DNA from: Candidatus Stahliibacteriota bacterium
GTDB taxonomy: Bacteria; Hydrothermota; Tepidihabitantia; SM23-42
Direction of reading: 5' to 3'
NCBI GenBank assembly: GCA_030670605.1
Contig: DAOVBK010000115.1
Span: forward strand, 1-5,531
DNA: 5,531 nt
Below are positions 1-5,280 of this stretch, piece by piece. The notes beneath the pieces were generated by a model. It did not search any database. It saw nothing but the letters and a program-made list of their open reading frames with translations, and was not told the origin of the DNA. Each line of letters opens with the position of its first letter. Positions within the stretch are counted from its first letter, which is position 1. The translations under genes were made by a program, and so were the position numbers.

Positions 1-458
1 CTGGCGATTCAGTCGTTGTTGACCAACCACTGAGTTTTGATCCGTCGTGGCAACGCCACATGTGCGAGATTGTGACCTGGATTCAGGACGACAATCTGCA
101 GGCCGATTCGACAAAAGAGGTCTGGCAGGGTGGTATATTGAAGGTCACCGACCTTACATTCATTGAAGAAGAAACATCTGACGATGTGGTTTTGAGTGAT
201 GTGACCGTCTCACCTAACCCGTGCATTACGAGTACCGCGTTTACGTTCAATATCTCCGCAGGGTTTGTCTATACTATTACCCTGTATGATGTTGCCGGTC
301 GGGTTGTAAGGATATTACACGGTAACGCCATTACTGGTAGCGAAGCAGTACAATGGAACCTGTGTGACAACAGTGGTGACGTTGTGTCTTCAGGTGTGTA
401 CTTTTATGATTTCATGACTGAAGACCTGCATTCGAGTGGCAAAGTCGTTGTAAGATAA
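1..458 (+). CDS. Omp28-like secreted protein with type IX sorting domain, C-terminal part (5' end outside window)
   Basis: The reading frame is open from the left edge (first full codon at position 3) to a TAA at 456-458, giving 151 residues with no start, so the ATG at 60 is internal. The first part (GDSVVVDQ, then MCEIVTWIQ and WQGGILKVTDLT) matches the same region of the next gene almost residue for residue, which marks it as the end of an Omp28-like thioredoxin-fold domain. It is followed by a type A sorting domain: VSPNPC, LYDVAGRVV, GVYFYDF and a final VVVR. The sorting domain is expected to route the protein across the outer membrane by the type IX system, after which it is normally cleaved. 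The active-site region lies outside the window, so whether it has CxxC or UxxC is unknown. A strong terminator follows directly, so this gene ends its transcript. The family call is confident; a specific function is not known. Confidence 0.85.
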   Translation, partial: GDSVVVDQPLSFDPSWQRHMCEIVTWIQDDNLQADSTKEVWQGGILKVTDLTFIEEETSDDVVLSDVTVSPNPCITSTAFTFNISAGFVYTITLYDVAGRVVRILHGNAITGSEAVQWNLCDNSGDVVSSGVYFYDFMTEDLHSSGKVVVR

Positions 459-480
459 TTCAGGAATAGACAAGCCATTT

Positions 481-517
481 GTGTCCACCAGCATAGCAGC
501 TGGTGGACACTTTTTTT
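481..517 (+). terminator. Strong Rho-independent terminator
   Basis: A perfect 12-bp inverted repeat (GTGTCCACCAGC at 481-492, GCTGGTGGACAC at 499-510) encloses the 6-nt loop ATAGCA and is followed at once by seven T residues (511-517). It lies 22 nt after the stop codon of the first gene and separates it from the selenoprotein-like gene, which must therefore have its own promoter. Confidence 0.95.
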
Positions 518-526
518 GTGCACACC

Positions 527-554
527 TCGACATATGGCTTCATAGCATTAATAT
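527..554 (+). promoter_or_regulatory. Probable sigma-70 type promoter for the UxxC gene
   Basis: TCGACA (527-532, five of six matches to TTGACA) and TAATAT (549-554, four of six to TATAAT) are 16 nt apart. They sit between the upstream terminator and the ribosome binding site, where a promoter is needed. The -35 box is followed by TATGGC, the same hexamer that follows the -35 box of the promoter at 1682. The -10 box is imperfect, and TATATC at 552-557 is an alternative. Confidence 0.45.
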
Positions 555-575
555 ATCTTACGCAGGGAGTGGTAT

Positions 576-583
576 AAAGGAGG
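576..583 (+). promoter_or_regulatory. Ribosome binding site that fixes the start at 588
   Basis: AAAGGAGG lies 4 nt before the ATG at 588-590. No comparable site precedes the GTG at 711 or the ATG at 726, the only starts available if the TGA at 699 were a true stop. The site therefore argues that translation begins upstream of the TGA. Confidence 0.85.
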
Positions 584-587
584 CTAT

Positions 588-1649
588 ATGCAGCGTTTGC
601 AGGTTTTGGTGCGTACAATATTGTGTTTAATCATATATTTTCCACTTTCATTTGCAGCACAGCGGGTCGTCGTCTGCGAAGAAGCCTACGAAGAGACGTG
701 ACTGCCGTGCGTGCAAGCCAGCGGTATGCTGGCCCGCATTGCTGATAACTATCCAGGAAGAGTTGCTGCTATTGAAATGCACGTCAGTATTTTTGATAGC
801 TTCTACCTGCCTGAGGCTTTAAACCGTATGCACTACTATCCGCCACCATGTTCTACTGTTGGCAACTGGTTCTACACCTCACCATGGCTGTGGTATGATG
901 GCGACAAGCATGGCACCGAAGACTATAACACATGGGAGCCCAAGATCGTCAACCGTATGCTGCACGATGCTCCGGTAACACTAACAATGGGAGGAATCTT
1001 TTCAGCAAATGAAGATACCGGTAGGGTGTATGCGCATTTTCGCAATGATTCCACTGATACCATAACGGGCAGAGTGATCTTTGTCATAACCGAAGATAGC
1101 CTGTTCTATCCATCACCGAACGGAGATTTGTGGCACAATCATGTTCCACGTGATTATGTGCCAGACCACAACGGTCAGGTCGTCAGCATCGCGCCGGGCG
1201 ATTCCCTTACTATTGACCAGTTCTTCAGCCTTGACACACTCTGGAATGATGAGATGTGTGAGATCGTCACGTGGATTCAGAATGATAGCATGTCTGCTGA
1301 TTCGATCAAGGAGATATGGCAGGGCGCGACGATAAAGGTCACTGATTTGACGGGTATCCATGAGCAAGAAACGAATGTTGTTCGTTCCCGTGTCGATGCC
1401 TATCCAAATCCGTGTGCGCGTGATATTACATTTATGCTCGATATACCTTCGAGAAGCGAGTATACACTGATTCTCTATGATGTGCTTGGCAGACCGGTGA
1501 GGCGTTTCAGTGGAACTGCTCCTGCGGGCAGGCATGAGGTGACCTGGAACCTGCTCGATGGAGCGGGCAGAAAGGTCGGCACTGGCATTTACTTTTACTA
1601 TTTGAAACACAAAGACACACAGGTACACGGAAAAATCGTCGTACGCTAG
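588..1649 (+). CDS. Putative selenoprotein: Omp28-like thioredoxin-fold protein with UxxC motif and type IX sorting domain
   Basis: Read through the single in-frame TGA (699-701, codon 38), this gives 353 residues ending at TAG. Residues 1-24 form a signal peptide (Arg3 and Arg9, a hydrophobic core ILCLIIYF, cleavage near SFAA/QR). Residues 25-41 align without gaps to the next gene: QRVVVCEEAYEETULPC against QRVVVAEQFTATWCPYC. The TGA thus sits on the first active-site Cys and the second Cys (C41) is kept. A TSPWLWYDG segment with the likely cis-Pro (P99) follows. Residues 269-353 are a type A sorting domain (YPNPC, LYDVLGRPV, GIYFYY, KIVVR). The frame has no other lesion and a hairpin suited to a SECIS lies just after the TGA. 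I infer a secreted, sorted thiol/disulfide oxidoreductase with selenocysteine in the active site. The alternative is a recent nonsense mutation. Ignoring the TGA would give a product from 711 lacking signal peptide and redox motif. The donor and substrate are unknown. Confidence 0.8.
699..701 (+). other. In-frame TGA, probable selenocysteine codon
   Basis: This TGA is codon 38 of the gene starting at 588 and is followed by CTG CCG TGC, so the motif reads U-L-P-C. It aligns with TGC (Cys32) of the paralog starting at 1730. Complete stop codons in the window are all TAA or TAG, and Trp is encoded by TGG throughout, so a general reassignment of TGA is not supported. Confidence 0.8.
711..739 (+). 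promoter_or_regulatory. Candidate bacterial SECIS element
   Basis: An upper stem of six perfect pairs (GCCAGC 717-722 with GCTGGC 728-733) closes the 5-nt loop GGTAT (723-727). Below a 2x2 internal loop (AA 715-716, CC 734-735) is a 4-bp lower stem (711-714 with 736-739, one G-U pair). The loop begins 21 nt after the TGA and opens with GGU. Known bacterial SECIS elements are hairpins just inside the coding region after UGA, with G among the first loop bases and the loop roughly 16-37 nt from UGA; the E. coli fdhF loop also contains GGU. Binding by SelB is inference. Confidence 0.75.
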
Positions 1650-1681
1650 AGTAGGGACGTGCCGCACTCACGAACCATTTC

Positions 1682-1710
1682 TTGACCTATGGCGAATTTG
1701 TATATATAAT
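1682..1710 (+). promoter_or_regulatory. Consensus sigma-70 type promoter for the three-gene unit
   Basis: TTGACC (1682-1687) and a perfect TATAAT (1705-1710) are separated by exactly 17 nt. Transcription should start near 1717, leaving a leader of only about 13 nt that begins almost at the ribosome binding site. No terminator is visible between the preceding stop (1649) and this promoter, so some read-through from the UxxC gene is possible. Confidence 0.8.
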
Positions 1711-1717
1711 TATAGGT

Positions 1718-1724
1718 AAGGAGG
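1718..1724 (+). promoter_or_regulatory. Ribosome binding site fixing the start at 1730
   Basis: AAGGAGG lies 5 nt before the ATG at 1730-1732. It decides against the in-frame TTG at 1682, which is the -35 box itself and would place residues ahead of the signal peptide. Confidence 0.9.
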
Positions 1725-1729
1725 TTTTC

Positions 1730-3538
1730 ATGAAAAGACTGATTGTTTTGAGCTTATTCGTCTTTGCGTTTGCTTTTGCCTACCAAAGGGTTGTTGTTGC
1801 TGAACAGTTCACAGCAACGTGGTGCCCATACTGCCCTGGTGCCTCACGGGCACATGATGAGATCTATCATAGGACGTATGACTCGGTTGTCGTGGTCGCA
1901 TACCATCCTTCTGCAAGTGACCCATTCTATTCATCTGAAGCTGTGCAACGCATGAACTACTATAGTATTGGCGGCTATCCAACGAGCTGGTTTGACGGTT
2001 CTGTGCAAGCAATTGGTGGCCAGCAGTACGGCACGGTCTATCCGTGGTATCGAGGCATTATTGACAACAGATTAGCACAGGGAACAGCAATTCTCATTTC
2101 TCTCGAGTGTACGTATGATACAGTATCAAGAACAGGTGTTGTAACGGCAACGGTTGAGAACACAGCTGCGAGCGCTCGGAATGGTACACTTCACTTTGCT
2201 GTCGTTGAAAACGATATTTCCTTCTACTGGCAGGGGATGTCAAAAATCGATTTCTTGATGCGCGATATGTTACCGGATGCGAATGGAGAGGCTGTCTCTA
2301 TACCAGCGGCTGATACTATTATCCGTGCCCGGGATTTTTCGCTCGGTTCACTATGGGCTGAGGAAAATTGTAAAATCGTTGTATTCCTGCAATCCGCAAC
2401 ACGGGAAATATACCAGGGTGCTGAGATTGCGATTATGCAAGAACCGTGGATGGAGTACTACGGTATGGCGGTGTCAGAAACAGCGGGCAATGGAAACGGA
2501 ATCGCTGAACCAGGTGAAGCGATCCAAGTCAGAATTGCCGCTAAGAATCTGAACGACGGTGAATACACTGGTACGGCGACTGTGCAAACATCGGATTCGA
2601 ATATCGACATAGAAAGTAGTGCACCACAGACAGTTTCAATTGGCCCTGGTGAAATTGATACGGTTTTCCACCTTGGTTTTGATATTGATGCTGGTTGTCC
2701 CGACCCTCATGAAACGACATTTGAGATAGACTTTGGCAGCTCGGTTGATACGATTCCTTTTGTCATTGCATCACGGGCTGGCTTTGATGACGACATGGAA
2801 TCTGGTGAGGGAGACTGGAGCAATAGCGGCACCTTCAGTAACTGGCATCTTAGTGAAAACCGGGCTAATTCACCGACACATTCGTGGTATTGTGGCAACA
2901 TGGGTGGCGTGTACACGAATCAGAGTGATGCATCCCTTTACACGCCATATTTTGTGGCAACGCCAGATAGTGATTTTTCATTTTATCACTGGTATAGTAC
3001 TGAAGCAAACAACGATTATGTATATGTCGAAATCGATAATGGTTCTGATTGGTGGAAAACCCTTGGCCGTTTCACTGGTTCAAGCGGTTCATGGATACGA
3101 ACGACATATCCAATGCCAGGATACGGTGGGCAGACCATTCGTGTGCGATTCAGGCTCATTGCTGACTATAATACCACTGCCGAAGGATGGTATATCGATG
3201 ATGTGCTGTATCCATCAAACCTGGGCATAGAAGAAGACAACGATTTTGCAGACGGTTCTGCCACACCGACACTGATCGTTTCTCCGAGCCTATTTAGCCA
3301 GACAACGGATATCAACTATCAAGTAAGCAGTAAGCAGTATACAGTAAGCAGCATACGAGTTCACGACATAGCAGGTAGATTAGTGAAACAATGGAACCAT
3401 CTAACCATCCAACTATCCAACCACATCGTATGGGACGGTCGAGATGATGATAATAGGATACTGCCTGCGGGTGTCTACTTTGTTGTTCTTGAGACTGGTT
3501 CTGATGAAATTATGGAAAAGGCAATTCTTGTTCGATAA
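1730..3538 (+). CDS. Omp28-like CPYC thioredoxin-fold protein with Ig-like, MAM/jelly-roll-like and type IX sorting domains
   Basis: The product has 602 residues. Residues 1-17 are a signal peptide (Lys2, Arg3, then LIVLSLFVFAFAFA). The thioredoxin-like Omp28 domain follows, with EQFTATWCPYC (Cys32, Cys35) and a GGYPTSWFDG segment holding the likely cis-Pro. From about residue 240 to 340 comes an Ig-like segment with the signature GNGNGIAEPGEAIQV. From about 353 to 492 is a jelly-roll or MAM-like domain that starts DDDMESGEGDW and ends GWYIDDVLYP, a type common in secreted peptidases and adhesins. Residues 515-602 are a type A sorting domain (HDIAGRLV, GVYFVV, AILVR). I infer a surface thiol/disulfide oxidoreductase with binding domains; the partner is unknown. 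It leads a tight unit with the next gene 15 nt downstream. Two short tandem DNA repeats lie in its sorting domain. Confidence 0.85.
   Translation: MKRLIVLSLFVFAFAFAYQRVVVAEQFTATWCPYCPGASRAHDEIYHRTYDSVVVVAYHPSASDPFYSSEAVQRMNYYSIGGYPTSWFDGSVQAIGGQQYGTVYPWYRGIIDNRLAQGTAILISLECTYDTVSRTGVVTATVENTAASARNGTLHFAVVENDISFYWQGMSKIDFLMRDMLPDANGEAVSIPAADTIIRARDFSLGSLWAEENCKIVVFLQSATREIYQGAEIAIMQEPWMEYYGMAVSETAGNGNGIAEPGEAIQVRIAAKNLNDGEYTGTATVQTSDSNIDIESSAPQTVSIGPGEIDTVFHLGFDIDAGCPDPHETTFEIDFGSSVDTIPFVIASRAGFDDDMESGEGDWSNSGTFSNWHLSENRANSPTHSWYCGNMGGVYTNQSDASLYTPYFVATPDSDFSFYHWYSTEANNDYVYVEIDNGSDWWKTLGRFTGSSGSWIRTTYPMPGYGGQTIRVRFRLIADYNTTAEGWYIDDVLYPSNLGIEEDNDFADGSATPTLIVSPSLFSQTTDINYQVSSKQYTVSSIRVHDIAGRLVKQWNHLTIQLSNHIVWDGRDDDNRILPAGVYFVVLETGSDEIMEKAILVR
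3322..3356 (+). repeat. Heptamer tandem repeat inside the sorting domain
   Basis: Five consecutive 7-bp units are visible: AGTAAGC (3322 and 3329), AGTATAC (3336), AGTAAGC (3343) and AGCATAC (3350). Because 7 is not a multiple of 3, the protein period is seven residues (VSSKQYT, then VSSI). Gain or loss of one unit would shift the frame of the last 60 or so codons. Confidence 0.85.
3386..3429 (+). repeat. 44-bp segment shared with 4121-4164, containing an octamer tandem repeat (copy 1)
   Basis: This segment matches 4121-4164 at 42 of 44 positions. Within it lie 8-bp units AACCATCT (3395), AACCATCC (3403), AACTATCC (3411) and a partial AACCA (3419). It encodes KQWNHLTIQLSNHIV in the sorting domain. 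Confidence 0.85.
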
Positions 3539-3553
3539 CGAGGAGGAGAGTAC

Positions 3554-4273
3554 ATGCCAAGAGTCAAAGCATTTGTATTTGCTGTCATAGTTGCAGTCAC
3601 ACCGGTGTTTGCACAATATGGCATTGATTTTGCCATTGTTGAGGATACGGTTCAGACAGGAACTTCAGTCATTACGTGGCATTTCGTTCTCACGAATACC
3701 GGGTCTGTGCCTGATACCTATGCGCTCGATCTCTCTGTTATCCAGAATCCTGGTTGGTTCATACAGCACTGTGCCGGTAGTATGTGTACAGAACCGGGCA
3801 TCATTCTGACGGTCGAGCTCAATCCTGCAGATACGGACTCTTCGATTGATGTTCAGGTGTTTATTGATTCAGGTCCGGATACGGCGATACTCAACTATCT
3901 TGCGTATTCCCTCGGTGACACAGCGCAGAGGGATTCGTTTAACCTCTACGCAATAAGTGAACTGAGTGTTGAAGAACAGGATAACTATGAAGCAGAGCGT
4001 TTGACGCTTAATGTGTTTCCGAATCCCTTTTCAAACACGGCAGATATTAGATACGAGATGATAGGTGCTAGATACAAGGATATTGCTATCGTTATCTACG
4101 ACATTAGTGGCAGATTGGTTAAACAATGGAACCATCCAACCATCCAGCTATCCAACCACATCGTCTGGGATGGGACGGACATGAACGGTTTCGTTGTGCC
4201 CGAGGGTGTCTATATTGTTCGTGTGGATGGTACCCCGATCAGTGAACAGGTGAAAATAGTCAAACTGCAGTAA
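3554..4273 (+). CDS. Small secreted beta-domain protein with type IX sorting domain, function unknown
   Basis: The product has 239 residues. AGGAGG at 3541-3546, 7 nt before the ATG, supports the start. Residues 1-20 are a signal peptide (Arg3, Lys5, a hydrophobic stretch ending PVFA/QYG). Residues 21-137 look like one Ig-like beta domain (WHFVLTNTGSVPDTYAL, then NPGWF, and DTAILNYLAYSLGD), with two cysteines C73 and C78 that could form a disulfide. Residues 151-239 are a type A sorting domain (FPNPF, IYDISGRLV, GVYIVRV). It has no redox motif of its own. It starts 15 nt after the CPYC gene and ends 9 nt before the CVFC gene, so the three are probably co-transcribed. It might be a surface partner or substrate of these proteins, which is inference only. 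The C-terminal region shares a nearly identical DNA segment with the preceding gene. Confidence 0.85.
   Translation: MPRVKAFVFAVIVAVTPVFAQYGIDFAIVEDTVQTGTSVITWHFVLTNTGSVPDTYALDLSVIQNPGWFIQHCAGSMCTEPGIILTVELNPADTDSSIDVQVFIDSGPDTAILNYLAYSLGDTAQRDSFNLYAISELSVEEQDNYEAERLTLNVFPNPFSNTADIRYEMIGARYKDIAIVIYDISGRLVKQWNHPTIQLSNHIVWDGTDMNGFVVPEGVYIVRVDGTPISEQVKIVKLQ
4121..4164 (+). repeat. 44-bp segment shared with 3386-3429, containing an octamer tandem repeat (copy 2)
   Basis: This is copy 2 of the segment at 3386, with two mismatches. The 8-bp units are AACCATCC (4130 and 4138), AGCTATCC (4146) and a partial AACCA (4154). It encodes KQWNHPTIQLSNHIV at the equivalent place in this gene's sorting domain. 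Confidence 0.85.
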
Positions 4274-4282
4274 CAAGACGAG

Positions 4283-5065
4283 ATGCGAAACAGGCGAGAT
4301 CATGTGACGTACAGAATACTGTGCGTGGTGTGGTTTGTGCTCATTGTTTGGATGCAGTCGTGTTCTGATGCACCGACCGTCGTCGAAGAACCGACCGGGC
4401 GTGTTGTTTTGGCAGAGCTGTTTACATACGCTCGTTGTGTCTTCTGTCCTTTTGCTGAGCACGCACTTGACAGTCTTTCTCGAGAATATGGCGACAGTCT
4501 GGCGGTCATTGCCTACCACCGTCGGCAGCTCGGCGATACGTTAAGCCCTGCCTATGTTGCTGTCAGAGAATCACTGTATCAGATAACAACATCACCAGCT
4601 GTCGTTTTTGACGGTCTGGAGCTCGTGCAAACCGAGGATCCAGATGCAAACTATGGTGTGTACAGAGGCTGGATCGTGAGTGAACGGAATCGAACACCAG
4701 GGTTGCGGCTACACATTGATGCGTCTGTTGATTCACTGGTGATCAATCTCAGGCTTCACGTTGTAACACTCGATTCCATGGAAACGGGCGACTACCACTA
4801 CTTCTTTGCAGTGTATGAAGACAGCATATACTTTGCACAGAGCGGTGCTCCGGAGTCCACGTTCGCGTATGTTATGAGAGAAATGGTACCGAGTGCGTAT
4901 GGTGCATCGATAGATCTTCCGTATCCAGATTCCTCAGTCTATGAGGAATCAGTTGTACTGAAGAGCAGTTGGAATGTCGACAAGCTCGGCGTGGTCGCGT
5001 TTGTGCAAGAGATGTCGTCACGCGATGTCCTGCAGGCAGTTGTCGTCAAGCGATTGACCGAGTAG
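4283..5065 (+). CDS. Omp28-like CVFC thioredoxin-fold protein, probable lipoprotein
   Basis: The product has 260 residues. The N-terminus has a basic stretch (MRNRRDH), a hydrophobic core (ILCVVWFVLIVW) and MQSC at 24-27, a passable lipobox with Cys27 as the lipidated residue; Met at -3 is unusual, so an uncleaved anchor is possible. The redox segment AELFTYARCVFC (Cys52, Cys55) aligns with AEQFTATWCPYC of the larger paralog, and TTSPAVVFDG carries the likely cis-Pro (P105). The C-terminal half (FFAVYEDSIYF, YVMREMVPSAYG, VVAFVQE) keeps the Omp28-like core, and the protein ends there without a sorting domain. It therefore probably stays in the periplasm or on a membrane while its paralogs are sorted out of the cell. 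The Shine-Dalgarno site is weak (GACGAG just before the ATG), and the start 9 nt after the previous stop suggests translational coupling. The protein ends in TAG and a terminator follows. Confidence 0.8.
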   Translation: MRNRRDHVTYRILCVVWFVLIVWMQSCSDAPTVVEEPTGRVVLAELFTYARCVFCPFAEHALDSLSREYGDSLAVIAYHRRQLGDTLSPAYVAVRESLYQITTSPAVVFDGLELVQTEDPDANYGVYRGWIVSERNRTPGLRLHIDASVDSLVINLRLHVVTLDSMETGDYHYFFAVYEDSIYFAQSGAPESTFAYVMREMVPSAYGASIDLPYPDSSVYEESVVLKSSWNVDKLGVVAFVQEMSSRDVLQAVVVKRLTE

Positions 5066-5141
5066 TACGTTGCCGCCCGTTTGAATCTTGAAGAATAGCA
5101 CAATGACGATGACACATTGCAGTGAGAAGATGTATGGAGGT

Positions 5142-5166
5142 GGGGAGGCCTTGTGCCTCCTCTTTT
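5142..5166 (+). terminator. Probable Rho-independent terminator of the three-gene unit
   Basis: An 8-bp stem (5142-5149 with 5155-5162, one G-U pair, GGAGGC/GCCTCC core) closes the loop CTTGT and is followed by four T residues. The GC-rich stem is good but the T tract is short, so termination may be partial. It lies 76 nt after the last stop codon. The stretch 5066-5141 shows no gene. Confidence 0.65.
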
Positions 5167-5185
5167 CACACAACGGACTTAAACC

Positions 5186-5214
5186 TTAACATGGTGCGAA
5201 TATTCTCTTATAAT
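5186..5214 (+). promoter_or_regulatory. Consensus sigma-70 type promoter for the TlpA-like gene
   Basis: TTAACA (5186-5191, five of six matches) and a perfect TATAAT (5209-5214) are spaced by 17 nt. The predicted transcript start is near 5221, about 60 nt before the likely start codon. It lies just after the terminator, so the TlpA-like gene is a separate unit. Confidence 0.75.
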
Positions 5215-5227
5215 ATGGAAGACTTAC

Positions 5228-5250
5228 GTTTATGAGCATCACTCATAGAC
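5228..5250 (+). promoter_or_regulatory. Inverted repeat in the leader of the TlpA-like gene
   Basis: GTTTATGAG (5228-5236) pairs with CTCATAGAC (5242-5250) over nine pairs (one G-U) around the loop CATCA. It would lie about 8-30 nt into the transcript. It has no T tract, so it is not a terminator. It could be a 5' stabilising hairpin or a protein-binding palindrome; the sequence alone does not decide. Confidence 0.5.
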
Positions 5251-5280
5251 AGGCACGATATTTTATGTATACTTCTGATA

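Noticed and set aside
699..701. TGA read as Trp or Gly through a reassigned genetic code
   Set aside because: There is only one in-frame TGA in about 1,600 codons, Trp is regularly TGG, and the aligned residue in paralogs is Cys.
711..1649. A shorter gene starting at GTG 711 or ATG 726, after the TGA
   Set aside because: It has no ribosome binding site, no signal peptide and half a redox motif, although it carries an outer-membrane sorting domain. The upstream part starting at 588 has all the missing pieces in the same frame.
588..1649. Pseudogene broken by a nonsense mutation
   Set aside because: This cannot be fully excluded, but the lesion falls exactly on the active-site Cys column, the rest of the frame is intact, and a SECIS-like hairpin follows. 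Chance would rarely give all three.
1113..1667. 184-residue open frame on the minus strand
   Set aside because: It lies antisense to the UxxC gene, whose signal peptide and domains are clear. Its translation has no recognisable domain or secretion signal and looks like a shadow frame.
1650..1681. Terminator after the UxxC gene
   Set aside because: The only symmetry is the short GTGCCGCAC, with no T tract.
1682..1729. N-terminal extension of the CPYC gene to TTG 1682
   Set aside because: This stretch is the promoter (-35 and -10) and the ribosome binding site; the signal peptide begins at ATG 1730.
3322..3429. CRISPR-like array
   Set aside because: The units are 7 and 8 bp with no spacers and lie inside a coding region.
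5101..5119. Inverted repeat CAATG/CATTG after the CVFC gene
   Set aside because: It has only 5 bp with a 9-nt loop and no T tract, within chance expectation; the better terminator is at 5142.
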